A stretch of 34,207 bases of DNA from Paludibacter sp. Its GTDB lineage: Bacteria; Bacteroidota; Bacteroidia; Bacteroidales; Paludibacteraceae. The first letter of the stretch is position 1; every line of letters starts with the position of its first letter. A program made the translations under genes and the position numbers. This document shows, in pieces, positions 15,261 through 23,733 of the stretch. Location: assembly GCA_029973975.1 (NCBI GenBank), contig JARKQF010000104.1, positions 1 through 34,207 of the forward strand, read 5' to 3'. The notes under the pieces are model-generated. The model made no database searches. It worked only from the letters and a program-made list of their open reading frames with translations, and had not been told where the DNA came from.

Positions 15261-15316
15261 TATTTTTGATATGAAACTAACATGAACTAATTTATTAAAT
15301 GATTAAATTAGTTCAT
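15261..15316 (+). promoter_or_regulatory. Promoter and 13-bp inverted repeat before the NigD-like gene
   Basis: TATTTTTG at 15261-15268 is a -7-like element, with TTG at 15241-15243 somewhat close (17 bp) as a -33. A perfect inverted repeat follows, ATGAACTAATTTA (15282-15294) and TAAATTAGTTCAT (15304-15316), with a 9-nt spacer. It begins about where the transcript should start and could be an operator or a 5' stem-loop. Apart from these, the gap between cydB's terminator and the lipoprotein shows nothing. Confidence 0.5.
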
Positions 15317-15357
15317 CGAGAGTTCCATACGACAACTAAAAAATAAAATTTAAGCGT

Positions 15358-16116
15358 ATGAAAAAGATAGTATTTAAAATTTCATTCTTTGTATTAGTAA
15401 GTAGCCTTTTTGTCGGTTGTGCCGATGATGATTACTCTCCCGATAACTATTGGGTGAATATTGCTACAGTCGATAACCAGGAGGAAAAATCAAAGTTCTT
15501 TCTAAATTTGGATGATGGTTCAAGTTTATGGACCCAGGAAACTAATTTTTCAAACTACAAACCAAAAGATGGGCAACGTGTAATTGCATATTATTCGGTG
15601 CTCTCCGACAAACGGGCAACCGGTCTGTACGATTATGATGTTAAATTGCATGATGTTTATGAAGTGTTGACAAAAGGAATATTTCAAATAACACCGGAAA
15701 AACAGGACAGCATCGGCAATGATTCGATTTATGTATCCGATATGTGGGTGGGTAGTAAATATCTGAATGTAGAGTTTTATTATTACGGATGGAACAAAAC
15801 ACACTTTATTAATCTGGTATCTGACGATTCTAAAACCTATACAGATGGTAAAGTGCATCTGGAATTCAGGCATAATGCCAACAATGATGAGTCATATCAT
15901 CGTCGCTGGGGTATCGTTTCTTTTGATATCAGTTCGTTGCAGTCGAATACGGTCGACTCTGTGAACCTTGTTATCCAGGTTAATATGCCTAATCAGGTTG
16001 AAGATAAATTGTTTGAACTGACCTATCGCTACAATAATAACGGAAGTGCGGGTGTTGTAAAAAAATCCCCTATCCAGAAGGCTGATGCCTATGTGCGTGA
16101 TAATGAAGTGAGATAA
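15358..16116 (+). CDS. NigD-like lipoprotein
   Basis: A 252-aa protein with a type II signal peptide and lipobox LFVGC (Cys21), followed by acidic residues DDD, which in Bacteroidota often go with surface display. The rest is an N-terminal small beta domain (KPKDGQRVIAYYSVL at about 64-78) and a C-terminal beta-sandwich with YLNVEFYYYGWNKTHFINLV (about 140-159) and HLEFRHNANND (about 172-182). This layout fits the two-domain NigD-like family (NigD N/C). Members are linked in name to a Bacteroides bacteriocin region, but their function is unsettled. It stands alone between two terminators and behind its own promoter. Confidence 0.75.
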   Translation: MKKIVFKISFFVLVSSLFVGCADDDYSPDNYWVNIATVDNQEEKSKFFLNLDDGSSLWTQETNFSNYKPKDGQRVIAYYSVLSDKRATGLYDYDVKLHDVYEVLTKGIFQITPEKQDSIGNDSIYVSDMWVGSKYLNVEFYYYGWNKTHFINLVSDDSKTYTDGKVHLEFRHNANNDESYHRRWGIVSFDISSLQSNTVDSVNLVIQVNMPNQVEDKLFELTYRYNNNGSAGVVKKSPIQKADAYVRDNEVR

Positions 16117-16135
16117 ATTTGTTTTTTAATTTTGC

Positions 16136-16172
16136 AAAAAAGCCTGCGTCCTTAGGGATTGCAGGTTTTTTT
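16136..16172 (+). terminator. Intrinsic terminator after the NigD-like gene
   Basis: A stem GCCTGCGTCC (16142-16151) pairs with GGGATTGCAGG (16155-16165) with one bulge and a short TTA loop. A-run and T-run extensions sit on the two sides, and T continues through 16172. Confidence 0.8.
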
Positions 16173-16204
16173 GTTTTTGACTTTTTCTGTCCTGATTTTT
16201 TGAT

Positions 16205-16255
16205 TACTTTTGTAACATTTGTTACACTTGTCGTTGTTTTCAGACATTATTTTTG
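16205..16255 (+). promoter_or_regulatory. Candidate promoter and FNR/CRP-like site of the haem cluster
   Basis: The palindrome TGTAAC-ATTT-GTTACA (16211-16226) has the 4-bp spacer usual for FNR/CRP-family sites. TATTTTTG at 16248-16255 is a -7 element, with TTG at 16228-16230 at 17 bp. The expected start near 16260 puts the palindrome centre about 42 bp upstream, which is the class II activator position. A second -7-like TACTTTTG (16205-16212) overlaps the palindrome, so a repressor arrangement is also possible. Confidence 0.5.
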
Positions 16256-16291
16256 ATGTCTTTGCAGATGTTTTATTTTATCAGGTTCAGC

Positions 16292-18394
16292 ATGAAACGT
16301 AAATACCCCCTTTTTATCCTTGTTTTTATTAGTTCTTTGGTTTACCCGGAAAATAATCCTGTAACGGATGAAAAGAGCAATACAAATGATGTAGAACTGA
16401 ATGAAATTGTGGTACAGGCTTCCAGAACAAGCACCAAACAAAAAGAAATGCCGGCTTCTGTAAGCATTATTTCTGCCTCATCCCTGGAATTAAACGAAAT
16501 GAATACCCTGAATAATTCAACAGCTTTCATTCCTAATTTTTATATGCCCGATTATGGTACCAAACTGACTTCTCCGGTATACATCAGGGGAATAGGCTCA
16601 AGAATCAATGCGCCGTCTGTTGGAATGTATGTGGATAATATCCCGTACTTTGAAAAAGCATCTTTTGATTTTGATTTTTTTGATGTGCAGAAAATTGAGG
16701 TATTGAGAGGACCGCAGGGAACTTTGTTCGGGCGTAACAGTATGGGTGGCTTGATTAATATCAGTACCTGGTCGCCGGCCGACTATCAGGGAACGCATTT
16801 ACGTGCATCAGTAGCTAACTATGGTCAGTATAAATTAAACGCCGGTCATTATAATAAAATTTCGGAACAACTGGCTTTTAGTGTTGCTCTGAATTATTTA
16901 CATCAGGATGGTTTCTACCTGAATACGACACTGGATGAAAAGGTAGATAAGCTGGATGCTTATGGTGTCAGATTAAAAGGGCAATATCAAATTGATGATC
17001 GTTGGTCGCTGGAACTGGTTTCCAATACCGATATCAGCAATCAGGGAGGTTATCCCTACGCTTTATACAACCGGAATACGCAAACCATGGGAGAGGTGAA
17101 TTATAATCAACGAAGCGGTTATGACCGCATGCTGATGTCGAATGCACTGAAATTGGGATACGCTGCGCCTGAATGGGAGTTATCCAATACTTTATCATAC
17201 CAGTTACTTGATGATGAGCAGCAAATCGACCAGGATTTTGGTCCTGATTCGCTGCACTTTGCCGGTCAGTTACAGTTTCAGCATAATTTAGCCAACGAAA
17301 CAATCATCCGTTCGAATACCAACAACCGGTACAAATGGTTGTTTGGCATGTTTGCATTCAACCAACAAGCTGAAAATACGGTGGATGTAAACAGCTACAA
17401 AACTAAAACAGATACGGGACTTGTGCATTATACCTATCAAAAACAATATGGACCTGTTAGTTCCGGAGTTGCGGTTTTTCATCAGTCCTCGTACAACATT
17501 ATTCCTCAATTGACTCTGACTGCCGGCATCCGGTTGGATTACGAACAATCTTCTATACAGTACAAGTATAACGGTATTATGGGAGAAACAGTACAAACAC
17601 CTGTTGACACTGTTTATCCGGCACTCCGGGATATGGTGGTACTCCCTAAATTAGCCATCGCCTATGCACCTGGTGATAAAATCAATGTATATGCATCCTA
17701 TTCAACAGGATACAAACCGGGAGGGTTTAACAGTACATTTGAAAAGCCTGAACACCTGATGTTTAAAAAGGAAATCAGTCATAATTATGAAGCAGGAGTA
17801 AAAGTAAATTTGTTTCAGTACTTTTACGCTGATTTTGCTCTGTTTTATACCGATTTAAAAAATCAGCAAATCTATCGTACTGCTCCTAGTGGTAGAGGTT
17901 CTTATCTTGATAATTCCGGTTTATCACGCAACAAAGGGGTAGAGTTTACCCTGCACAATCAGTCGTTTCATGGTTTTGAGGGTATGGTCGCGTATGGTTA
18001 TACCCATGCAAAGATTTTGAAATATGAATTGAGCAATGCTGTGAATTACAACGATAAATTTACTCCTTATGTCCCCGGGCATACATTAGCCCTGCAGGCT
18101 ACACAGACTCTGACATTCAAACATATAAAATGGATGGATAAGCTCCGGTTTAATGTGTTGTACAGTCGAACGGGTTCTCTGTACTGGAATCTTTCCAACA
18201 CGCTGAAAGAAGCAGGTTATGGCTTGTTGAACGGGAAAATATCGCTGATATCCGGTAAGTATCAGTTTGATGTCTGGGGAAAAAACCTCACAAATACCCG
18301 GTATCATGCTTTTTTATTTGAATCATTACCCAATGTGTATGCTCAGTCGGGTAAACCTTTGCAGGTGGGTGTAAATTTTTCCGTAAAATGGTAG
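16292..18394 (+). CDS. TonB-dependent outer-membrane receptor
   Basis: The start at ATG 16292 (MKRKYPLFILVFIS) gives a proper signal peptide and 700 aa; in-frame ATGs at 16253 and 16256 would add a poor leader. A TonB-box-like VELNEIVVQA is at 34-43 and a plug domain at about 45-160 with PVYIRGIGSR, VGMYVDNIPY and KIEVLRGPQGTLFGRNSMGGLINI. A 22-strand-type barrel follows and ends on an aromatic residue (VNFSVKW). There is no carboxypeptidase-like (SusC) N-terminal domain, so it belongs to the siderophore/haem-type receptors. It is translationally close to the permease (1 bp between stop and ATG) and to three haem-synthesis genes, which points to a tetrapyrrole or iron complex as ligand. Confidence 0.88.
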   Translation: MKRKYPLFILVFISSLVYPENNPVTDEKSNTNDVELNEIVVQASRTSTKQKEMPASVSIISASSLELNEMNTLNNSTAFIPNFYMPDYGTKLTSPVYIRGIGSRINAPSVGMYVDNIPYFEKASFDFDFFDVQKIEVLRGPQGTLFGRNSMGGLINISTWSPADYQGTHLRASVANYGQYKLNAGHYNKISEQLAFSVALNYLHQDGFYLNTTLDEKVDKLDAYGVRLKGQYQIDDRWSLELVSNTDISNQGGYPYALYNRNTQTMGEVNYNQRSGYDRMLMSNALKLGYAAPEWELSNTLSYQLLDDEQQIDQDFGPDSLHFAGQLQFQHNLANETIIRSNTNNRYKWLFGMFAFNQQAENTVDVNSYKTKTDTGLVHYTYQKQYGPVSSGVAVFHQSSYNIIPQLTLTAGIRLDYEQSSIQYKYNGIMGETVQTPVDTVYPALRDMVVLPKLAIAYAPGDKINVYASYSTGYKPGGFNSTFEKPEHLMFKKEISHNYEAGVKVNLFQYFYADFALFYTDLKNQQIYRTAPSGRGSYLDNSGLSRNKGVEFTLHNQSFHGFEGMVAYGYTHAKILKYELSNAVNYNDKFTPYVPGHTLALQATQTLTFKHIKWMDKLRFNVLYSRTGSLYWNLSNTLKEAGYGLLNGKISLISGKYQFDVWGKNLTNTRYHAFLFESLPNVYAQSGKPLQVGVNFSVKW

Positions 18395-18395
18395 G

Positions 18396-19595
18396 ATGAT
18401 GAAACTAAAATTCCCCACCCTTTTCAGTTTGTACATTGCCCAATCGATTCCGATGAGTTTCTTCTCTACGGTTGTTCCGGTAATTATGCGACAGGAACAG
18501 TATTCACTTGAATCCATCGGATTACTTCAACTGGTGAAACTTCCCTGGATATTCAAATTTTTATGGGCGCCATTGGTCGACAATCATGCCAATAACAGGA
18601 AACAAATCAGGAGATGGATCATTTTTTCGGAACTGTTTTACGCGGGTGTGATTCTTAGCATCAGTTTGTTCAGTCTGCAAACCGATTTCAGGTTAATCGT
18701 GATGTTAATGATTCTGGCATTTATTGCATCGGCAACACAGGATATAGCAACGGATATTTTTGCTATTCGTATTCTCCGTCCCGAAGAAAAGGCGGTAGGC
18801 AACGGGATTCAGTCGGGAGGAAGTTTCATCGGTAGCTTATTCGGGACCGGTGTGTTGCTGCTGGCCTATCATTATCTCGGATGGCAGTATCTGTTGTGGA
18901 TACTCGCAGCTTTTGTTGTTTTCGCGATCGTACCACTGTATGTTTACCGGCCTGAATCCGATTTATCGATAGAAAAGAAAGGCAGGGTTAAGGTAACGGA
19001 TATTTTTTCTTTTTTCAAAGAAAAACTTGCCCGAAAAAGGTTGTTGGTGCTCATGTTCTACTATTCCGGACTAATCGGTATACTGGCCATGCTTAAGCCT
19101 TATATGGTTGATCTGGGCTATAATGTCAAAGAAATAGGATTCATGTCGGGTATTGTAGGTACTGCTGTAGCAGCTACTTTTGCATTTCTGGGTGGATATA
19201 TTGTCAAGTTCACCGGAAGAAAGACTGCGGCTTATCTTTTCGCGTTACTGAATCTTTTCGTGGGGGTGTTTTTCTACCTGATATCCATGCATACGCCTTC
19301 CTTACTTGAGTTGTATGTCGGCATTTGTTTGCTGTGGGGTGCATACGGACTTTCAACAGTAGTCATTTACACTACTTCGATGGATGCCGTGCGGCCGTCG
19401 AGTTCCGGGACTGATTTCACCGTTCAGATTGTGGTTGCTCATTTGAGTTCAATGTTGATTGCTGTTTTCAGTGGTAAAGTGGGTGATCTGGTTGGATATC
19501 ATTCCTTATTTGGGATAGAAGCATTATTTTCGCTCTGCTCGGTATTGATTTTATTTTATGTGTATCCGGTAAAAATGAAATATGGAAATAGATAA
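18396..19595 (+). CDS. MFS permease, RhtX/FptX/AmpG-like
   Basis: A 399-aa, 12-TM major facilitator protein. The N-terminal SLYIAQSIPMSFFSTVVPVI, LPWIFKFLWAPLVD and ATQDIATDIFAIRIL patterns match single-component permeases such as AmpG and the siderophore importers RhtX/FptX. It begins 1 bp after the TonB receptor stop, and its last 14 bases overlap hemN, so translation is probably coupled. An inner-membrane partner for the TonB receptor is the simplest reading: cargo passes the outer membrane by the receptor and the inner membrane by this permease. The cargo is unknown. Porphyrin(ogen), haem or a siderophore are candidates, and the neighbouring genes favour a tetrapyrrole. Confidence 0.8.
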   Translation: MMKLKFPTLFSLYIAQSIPMSFFSTVVPVIMRQEQYSLESIGLLQLVKLPWIFKFLWAPLVDNHANNRKQIRRWIIFSELFYAGVILSISLFSLQTDFRLIVMLMILAFIASATQDIATDIFAIRILRPEEKAVGNGIQSGGSFIGSLFGTGVLLLAYHYLGWQYLLWILAAFVVFAIVPLYVYRPESDLSIEKKGRVKVTDIFSFFKEKLARKRLLVLMFYYSGLIGILAMLKPYMVDLGYNVKEIGFMSGIVGTAVAATFAFLGGYIVKFTGRKTAAYLFALLNLFVGVFFYLISMHTPSLLELYVGICLLWGAYGLSTVVIYTTSMDAVRPSSSGTDFTVQIVVAHLSSMLIAVFSGKVGDLVGYHSLFGIEALFSLCSVLILFYVYPVKMKYGNR

Positions 19596-20961
19596 ATTGC
19601 TGATAGATAAATACAATGTTCCGGTACCGAGGTACACGAGTTATCCGCCGGCCAATCATTTTGAACAGATATTTTCTGATGACGACTATTTTCGATTGAT
19701 AGAGGAATCGAATGGAGGTAATCCGGATAATATTGCCATTTACATTCACATTCCCTTTTGTAAAAAAATATGTTTTTATTGTGGATGTAATACAGCTTTG
19801 TACAAAGGAGAGTCGTTGGTTGCGGATTATATCGCGGCGTTAAAAAAAGAAATACTGTTGGTATCGAAGTACATCGATAAAAAGCGCAGGGTTTCGCAGA
19901 TACATTACGGTGGCGGAACGCCCAATGCCATAGATGTCACATATCTGGAGCAAATTAACCGATTGTTGTTTGATTTGTTCGAATTCATTCCGAAACCTGA
20001 AATTGCGATTGAGTGCCATCCCGGTCATTTAGACGAACTGTATCTCCGCAGGCTGTTGAATGCCGGATTTAATCGTTTCAGTCTGGGGATTCAGGATTTT
20101 GACAATGAAGTGCTGGCTGCTGTCAATCGTAATCCTTCGGCTATGCCGGTAGGAGATATTATCGACATTTTGAAGCAGGATCAACCTGGTATTTCGGTAA
20201 ATTTTGACTTTATTTACGGATTGCCGGGGCAAACAGTTGAACGTTTCAGACAGACTATTGAACAGGCAGTGGCACTCTGTCCCGACCGGCTTGTTACGTT
20301 CTCATACGCCCATGTACCCTGGATAAAAAAACATCAGAAGGTACTTGAAAAAAAAGGGATCAAAACATCAACCGAGAAAATCGATTTGTTTCTTAACTCC
20401 AGAGAGATTTTGTTGCAGGCGGGTTATGAACCGATCGGACTTGATCATTATGTGTTGCCGGCAGATGAACTAAATCAGGCGTTACAGAACAGCCAGTTGC
20501 ACCGGAATTTTCAGGGGTATTGTACGCGCAGAACCACAGGGCAGGTTTATGCTTTCGGTGTTTCTTCCATCAGTCAGCTCGAAAGCGCGTATCTGCAAAA
20601 CGAGAAAGATACCATTGAATACATCCGGCTGATTAATGAGGGGAAAACGGCGGTTAAAAATGGATTGGAAGTTAATGCGGAACAAAAGATCATTCGCGGA
20701 GTAATTGAAAAAATCATGTGTAACAAGGAGCTTGATTTAAATCGCTTTTGTGAAGAGTACAAGGTCGATATGTCAAAATTTCAGCGAGTCACGCAGTTTG
20801 ATCCAGCCGGTCTGAACGATTTTGTTTCAGATGGCTTAATCCGGTTTGAAAATAATATTTTAACAATAACCGATGCAGGATCATTTTTTATCCGTAATAT
20901 TGCAGCCTCTTTTGATCCAACCTTAAAGCAAAAGGAAAAACAGTATTCAAAATCTGTTTGA
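19582..20961 (+). CDS. hemN: Oxygen-independent coproporphyrinogen III dehydrogenase
   Basis: A 459-aa radical SAM enzyme, the same size as E. coli HemN (457). The cluster motif CKKICFYCGC gives Cys60, Cys64, Cys67 and Cys69. The N-terminal PRYTSYPPANHF, YAHVPWIKKHQ and GLDHYVLPADEL...HRNFQGYCTR mark true HemN as opposed to the HemW/HutW relatives. It converts coproporphyrinogen III to protoporphyrinogen IX without O2. The gene overlaps the permease by 14 bases and precedes hemG by 61 bp. Confidence 0.95.
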   Translation: MEIDKLLIDKYNVPVPRYTSYPPANHFEQIFSDDDYFRLIEESNGGNPDNIAIYIHIPFCKKICFYCGCNTALYKGESLVADYIAALKKEILLVSKYIDKKRRVSQIHYGGGTPNAIDVTYLEQINRLLFDLFEFIPKPEIAIECHPGHLDELYLRRLLNAGFNRFSLGIQDFDNEVLAAVNRNPSAMPVGDIIDILKQDQPGISVNFDFIYGLPGQTVERFRQTIEQAVALCPDRLVTFSYAHVPWIKKHQKVLEKKGIKTSTEKIDLFLNSREILLQAGYEPIGLDHYVLPADELNQALQNSQLHRNFQGYCTRRTTGQVYAFGVSSISQLESAYLQNEKDTIEYIRLINEGKTAVKNGLEVNAEQKIIRGVIEKIMCNKELDLNRFCEEYKVDMSKFQRVTQFDPAGLNDFVSDGLIRFENNILTITDAGSFFIRNIAASFDPTLKQKEKQYSKSV

Positions 20962-21022
20962 ATTTTTCTCAAGAAATAAGAAAAAAGTTTCCCTGACGAA
21001 ATATTGTTGTATAATTTTTTAA

Positions 21023-22399
21023 ATGATGGAATTTTCAAAACCTGATATAATTATTATCGGGGCAGGATTGACGGGTCTGACAGCGGCATATTACCTTCGA
21101 AAAGCAGGTAAAAAAGTGTTGTTGATTGAGCAGCACAACCGCCCGGGAGGTGTCATCAGAACTATTACTGAAGATGGATTTACATTTGAAGCCGGCCCCA
21201 ATACCGGCGTTATAAGTTCAGCCGAGCTTGTTCAGCTTTTTCACGACTTAAAACTTCAGTTTGAAGTCCCCGGGAAAGCAAGTAGAGCTCGTTGGATATG
21301 GAAAAAAGGCAGGTGGCATGCATTGCCGGCAGGTTTGCTCTCAGCGATATTTACGCCGTTGTTTAAGTTTAAAGATAAAATCAGGGTGCTCGGAGAACCT
21401 TTCAGGAGAAAGCGGCATCGGTTGAATGAAAGCGTGGCAAAGTTAGTCAAGCGCCGGTTGGGAAAGAGCTTTCTGAGGTATGCCGTGGATCCTTTTATTT
21501 CGGGTATTTATGCCGGTGATCCGGAAAAATTAATTGTCCGGTTTGCATTGCCCAGGTTGTATGCTCTTGAGCATAAGTACGGAAGTTTTGTAAAAGGGAC
21601 TATTAAAAGAAGAAAAATCATCGCGGCAGAGAAGGCTGCAGGTATTACAAAATCAGTTTTTTCTGTAGAAGGAGGGCTGGAAAACCTTGTCCGCACTTTG
21701 ATTAGAGAGATAGGAGAAGAATATATTATCACCGGAGCAATGGATGTTCGTGTTGAGCCGTTACAGAAAAAGTTTGCTTGTCGGTTTAACGTCAATGGCG
21801 AAAGCCGGGAACTCGTTACAGAGAGGCTCATTTCTACAGTTGATGGTTTGTCGGTTGCTTCATTATTGCCATTTATTCCGCAAGAAGTGATGGGTAAAAT
21901 TACAGCCATTCGCTATGCAAAAGTCGTGCAGGTGGTGGTTGGATTTAGGAACTGGAAAGGAATTCCTCTGCAGGCTTTTGGAGGTCTGATTCCCTCGAAA
22001 GAAAAGAAAGATATTCTCGGTATTTTATTTCCATCTGCTTTGTTTAAAAACCGGGCGCCGGAAGGAGGAGCGCTTTTATCCGTGTTTGCTGGAGGCATTA
22101 AGCGACCGGATATATACCTGAAAACAGATGAAGAAATAAAGACCATAGTGTTTGAAAGCATAAAAAGCATGATGAAGTGTGCAGATAAACCGGATCTGGT
22201 TCGCATTTTCAGGTACGAAAAGGCAATTCCGCAATACGAATCCACTACGGAGTTGAGATTATTTACCATTCAGGAAATCGAAAAAGCATATCCCGCTCTG
22301 ATTCTTGCCGGTAATATGCGCGATGGTATAGGAATGTCGGACAGGGTGAAGCAGGCAAAGCAAATTGCCGATCAATTGTTAGTCGTTGATAATTCCTGA
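21023..22399 (+). CDS. hemG: Protoporphyrinogen oxidase, FAD-dependent HemG/HemY type
   Basis: A 458-aa flavoprotein with the dinucleotide-binding GAGLTG (13-18), Glu36 ending strand 2 (LLIEQ), the RPGGVIRT motif and FEAGPNTG (55-62), typical of PPOX (TIGR00562-type). The C-terminal LILAGNMRDGIGMSDRVKQA is the second FAD-contact motif. It oxidises protoporphyrinogen IX to protoporphyrin IX. This protein class normally uses O2, unlike HemN beside it, although other acceptors may serve in low oxygen. Two ATGs lie in tandem (21023 and 21026). It ends 4 bp before hemH. The gene symbol follows common Bacteroidota use; hemY is equally valid. Confidence 0.92.
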   Translation: MMEFSKPDIIIIGAGLTGLTAAYYLRKAGKKVLLIEQHNRPGGVIRTITEDGFTFEAGPNTGVISSAELVQLFHDLKLQFEVPGKASRARWIWKKGRWHALPAGLLSAIFTPLFKFKDKIRVLGEPFRRKRHRLNESVAKLVKRRLGKSFLRYAVDPFISGIYAGDPEKLIVRFALPRLYALEHKYGSFVKGTIKRRKIIAAEKAAGITKSVFSVEGGLENLVRTLIREIGEEYIITGAMDVRVEPLQKKFACRFNVNGESRELVTERLISTVDGLSVASLLPFIPQEVMGKITAIRYAKVVQVVVGFRNWKGIPLQAFGGLIPSKEKKDILGILFPSALFKNRAPEGGALLSVFAGGIKRPDIYLKTDEEIKTIVFESIKSMMKCADKPDLVRIFRYEKAIPQYESTTELRLFTIQEIEKAYPALILAGNMRDGIGMSDRVKQAKQIADQLLVVDNS

Positions 22400-22403
22400 A
22401 TAA

Positions 22404-23411
22404 ATGAGCAAGGCAATTCTGTTAATAAATCTGGGTACGCCGGATTCTCCGGACAAAAAATCCGTTCGTAGTTATTTACGGCAGTTTTTGAATGACCCCT
22501 TTGTGATAGATATGCCACGTATTGCTCGCTTGCTGTTAGTTAATCTCATTATCATTCCTTTCCGGCTAAACAAATCGACAAAGCTTTACAAACGCTTGTG
22601 GACAGAATCCGGTTCGCCTATATTGTTGCATCTGGAAAAATTGCGGGAGCGACTTCAACATGAATCAGGAGAAAAATATCCCGTTTATGCCGCCATGCGT
22701 TATGGAAACCCATCCATACAGTCAGTTTTATCCGCAATAGATCAATCAGGCGTTGAAGAAGTGTTGGTGCTTCCGTTGTTTCCGCAATATGCTTCATCCA
22801 CAACCGGAAGCATAGTTCATGCCGTGCAAAAACACAAAAAAAAGCTGCAAAACATCCGGGGCATCAAATTTATCCGGCAATTCTACGATGATCCGGGGTT
22901 TATCAATGCTTTTTGCAAACGCATTGCCGGTTATCAGCCGGAGAGCTTCGATCACATCATTTTCTCCTGTCACAGTCTGCCTGAGCGACATATTCAGCTC
23001 ATTCATCCTGAGCATCGTGTTCATGGCTGTGTCTGCGAGCAAAAAATGCCTGTATATGGCAAGGAATGTTACAAGGCTACCGGTTACCAGACTGCACGCC
23101 TGATTGCCGGCGCCCTCAACCTGTCGCAGGATCATTACACCGTATCTTTTCAGTCTCGTTTTGCCAGGAAATGGATTGGTCCGTTTACCGAGGATGTCGT
23201 GATTCAGTTAGCCAGAGAAGGCAAATCACGTATTTTGGTAGTCGCCCCTTCCTTTGTTGCCGATTGCCTCGAAACCATTGTCGAAATCGGGCAAGACTAC
23301 CGTGAACTTTTCATCCGCCATGGCGGAAAAGAGTTGGTGATGTGTGAAAGTTTGAATGCAGAAGAGGAATGGGTGGAGGCGGTTAAAGAGATGCTTGGTT
23401 TTAATCATTGA
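22404..23411 (+). CDS. hemH: Ferrochelatase
   Basis: A 335-aa protein starting LLINLGTPDSP. Signature blocks are SCHSLPERH with the catalytic His190, SFQSRFARKWIGP (248-260) and APSFVADCLETIVEIG (281-296). It inserts Fe2+ into protoporphyrin IX to make haem. An internal segment between the active-site block and ECYKATGYQT carries Cys189, Cys209, Cys211 and Cys222 (C-V-C ... ECY), a four-Cys set like that proposed to bind a [2Fe-2S] cluster in some bacterial ferrochelatases. It is the last gene of the cluster, with no clear terminator directly after it. Confidence 0.95.
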   Translation: MSKAILLINLGTPDSPDKKSVRSYLRQFLNDPFVIDMPRIARLLLVNLIIIPFRLNKSTKLYKRLWTESGSPILLHLEKLRERLQHESGEKYPVYAAMRYGNPSIQSVLSAIDQSGVEEVLVLPLFPQYASSTTGSIVHAVQKHKKKLQNIRGIKFIRQFYDDPGFINAFCKRIAGYQPESFDHIIFSCHSLPERHIQLIHPEHRVHGCVCEQKMPVYGKECYKATGYQTARLIAGALNLSQDHYTVSFQSRFARKWIGPFTEDVVIQLAREGKSRILVVAPSFVADCLETIVEIGQDYRELFIRHGGKELVMCESLNAEEEWVEAVKEMLGFNH

Positions 23412-23450
23412 TTACATGTTTATACCTGCAACCAACGACAACCCAATACT

Positions 23451-23478
23451 GTAGAGACGCAATGCATTGCGTCTCTAC
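23451..23478. repeat. 28-bp perfect palindrome, GTAGAGACGC family, copy 2
   Basis: The half-site GTAGAGACGCAATG is followed by its exact reverse complement. It shares the outer 10 bp of each arm with the copy at 13923-13950 and differs only in compensating changes at the centre, so pairing has been kept. Confidence 0.85.
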
Positions 23479-23485
23479 GAATCCA

Positions 23486-23515
23486 CAATTGCGAGCGTAT
23501 CCGAATTCGCAATTG
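23486..23515. repeat. Inverted repeat CAATTGCGA/TCGCAATTG
   Basis: Perfect 9-bp arms (23486-23494 and 23507-23515) with a 12-nt spacer, 7 bp after the 28-bp palindrome. It may belong to the same composite repeat. It is not a terminator, since no T-tract follows. Confidence 0.55.
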
Positions 23516-23733
23516 CAATCACAACCGATAACAAATAAAACGGATAGTATTACAGGAAATAATTTTTCCAAACCTCTCCAGTCCCCCTTCACTTCGTCAA
23601 TATAGGTCCCATATCGGATAATATTGATTTTAAATATAAAACTTGATAAAATATGGAAAAATTTCCCCTGAGACATAAATTGGCATACTTTATATTTACA
23701 TTTGCGTTCTAATTAGGAAATAAGGCTTAAATT

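Larger units (their letters stand above)
23412..23733. other. 322-bp intergenic region with palindromes and a promoter
   Basis: No gene was recognised here. It contains the 28-bp palindrome (23451-23478), a 9-bp inverted repeat (23486-23515), and a -7-like TACATTTG at 23697-23704 about 30 bp before the PD-(D/E)XK gene, without a well-placed -33. It marks the switch from housekeeping to AT-rich accessory DNA. Confidence 0.6.
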
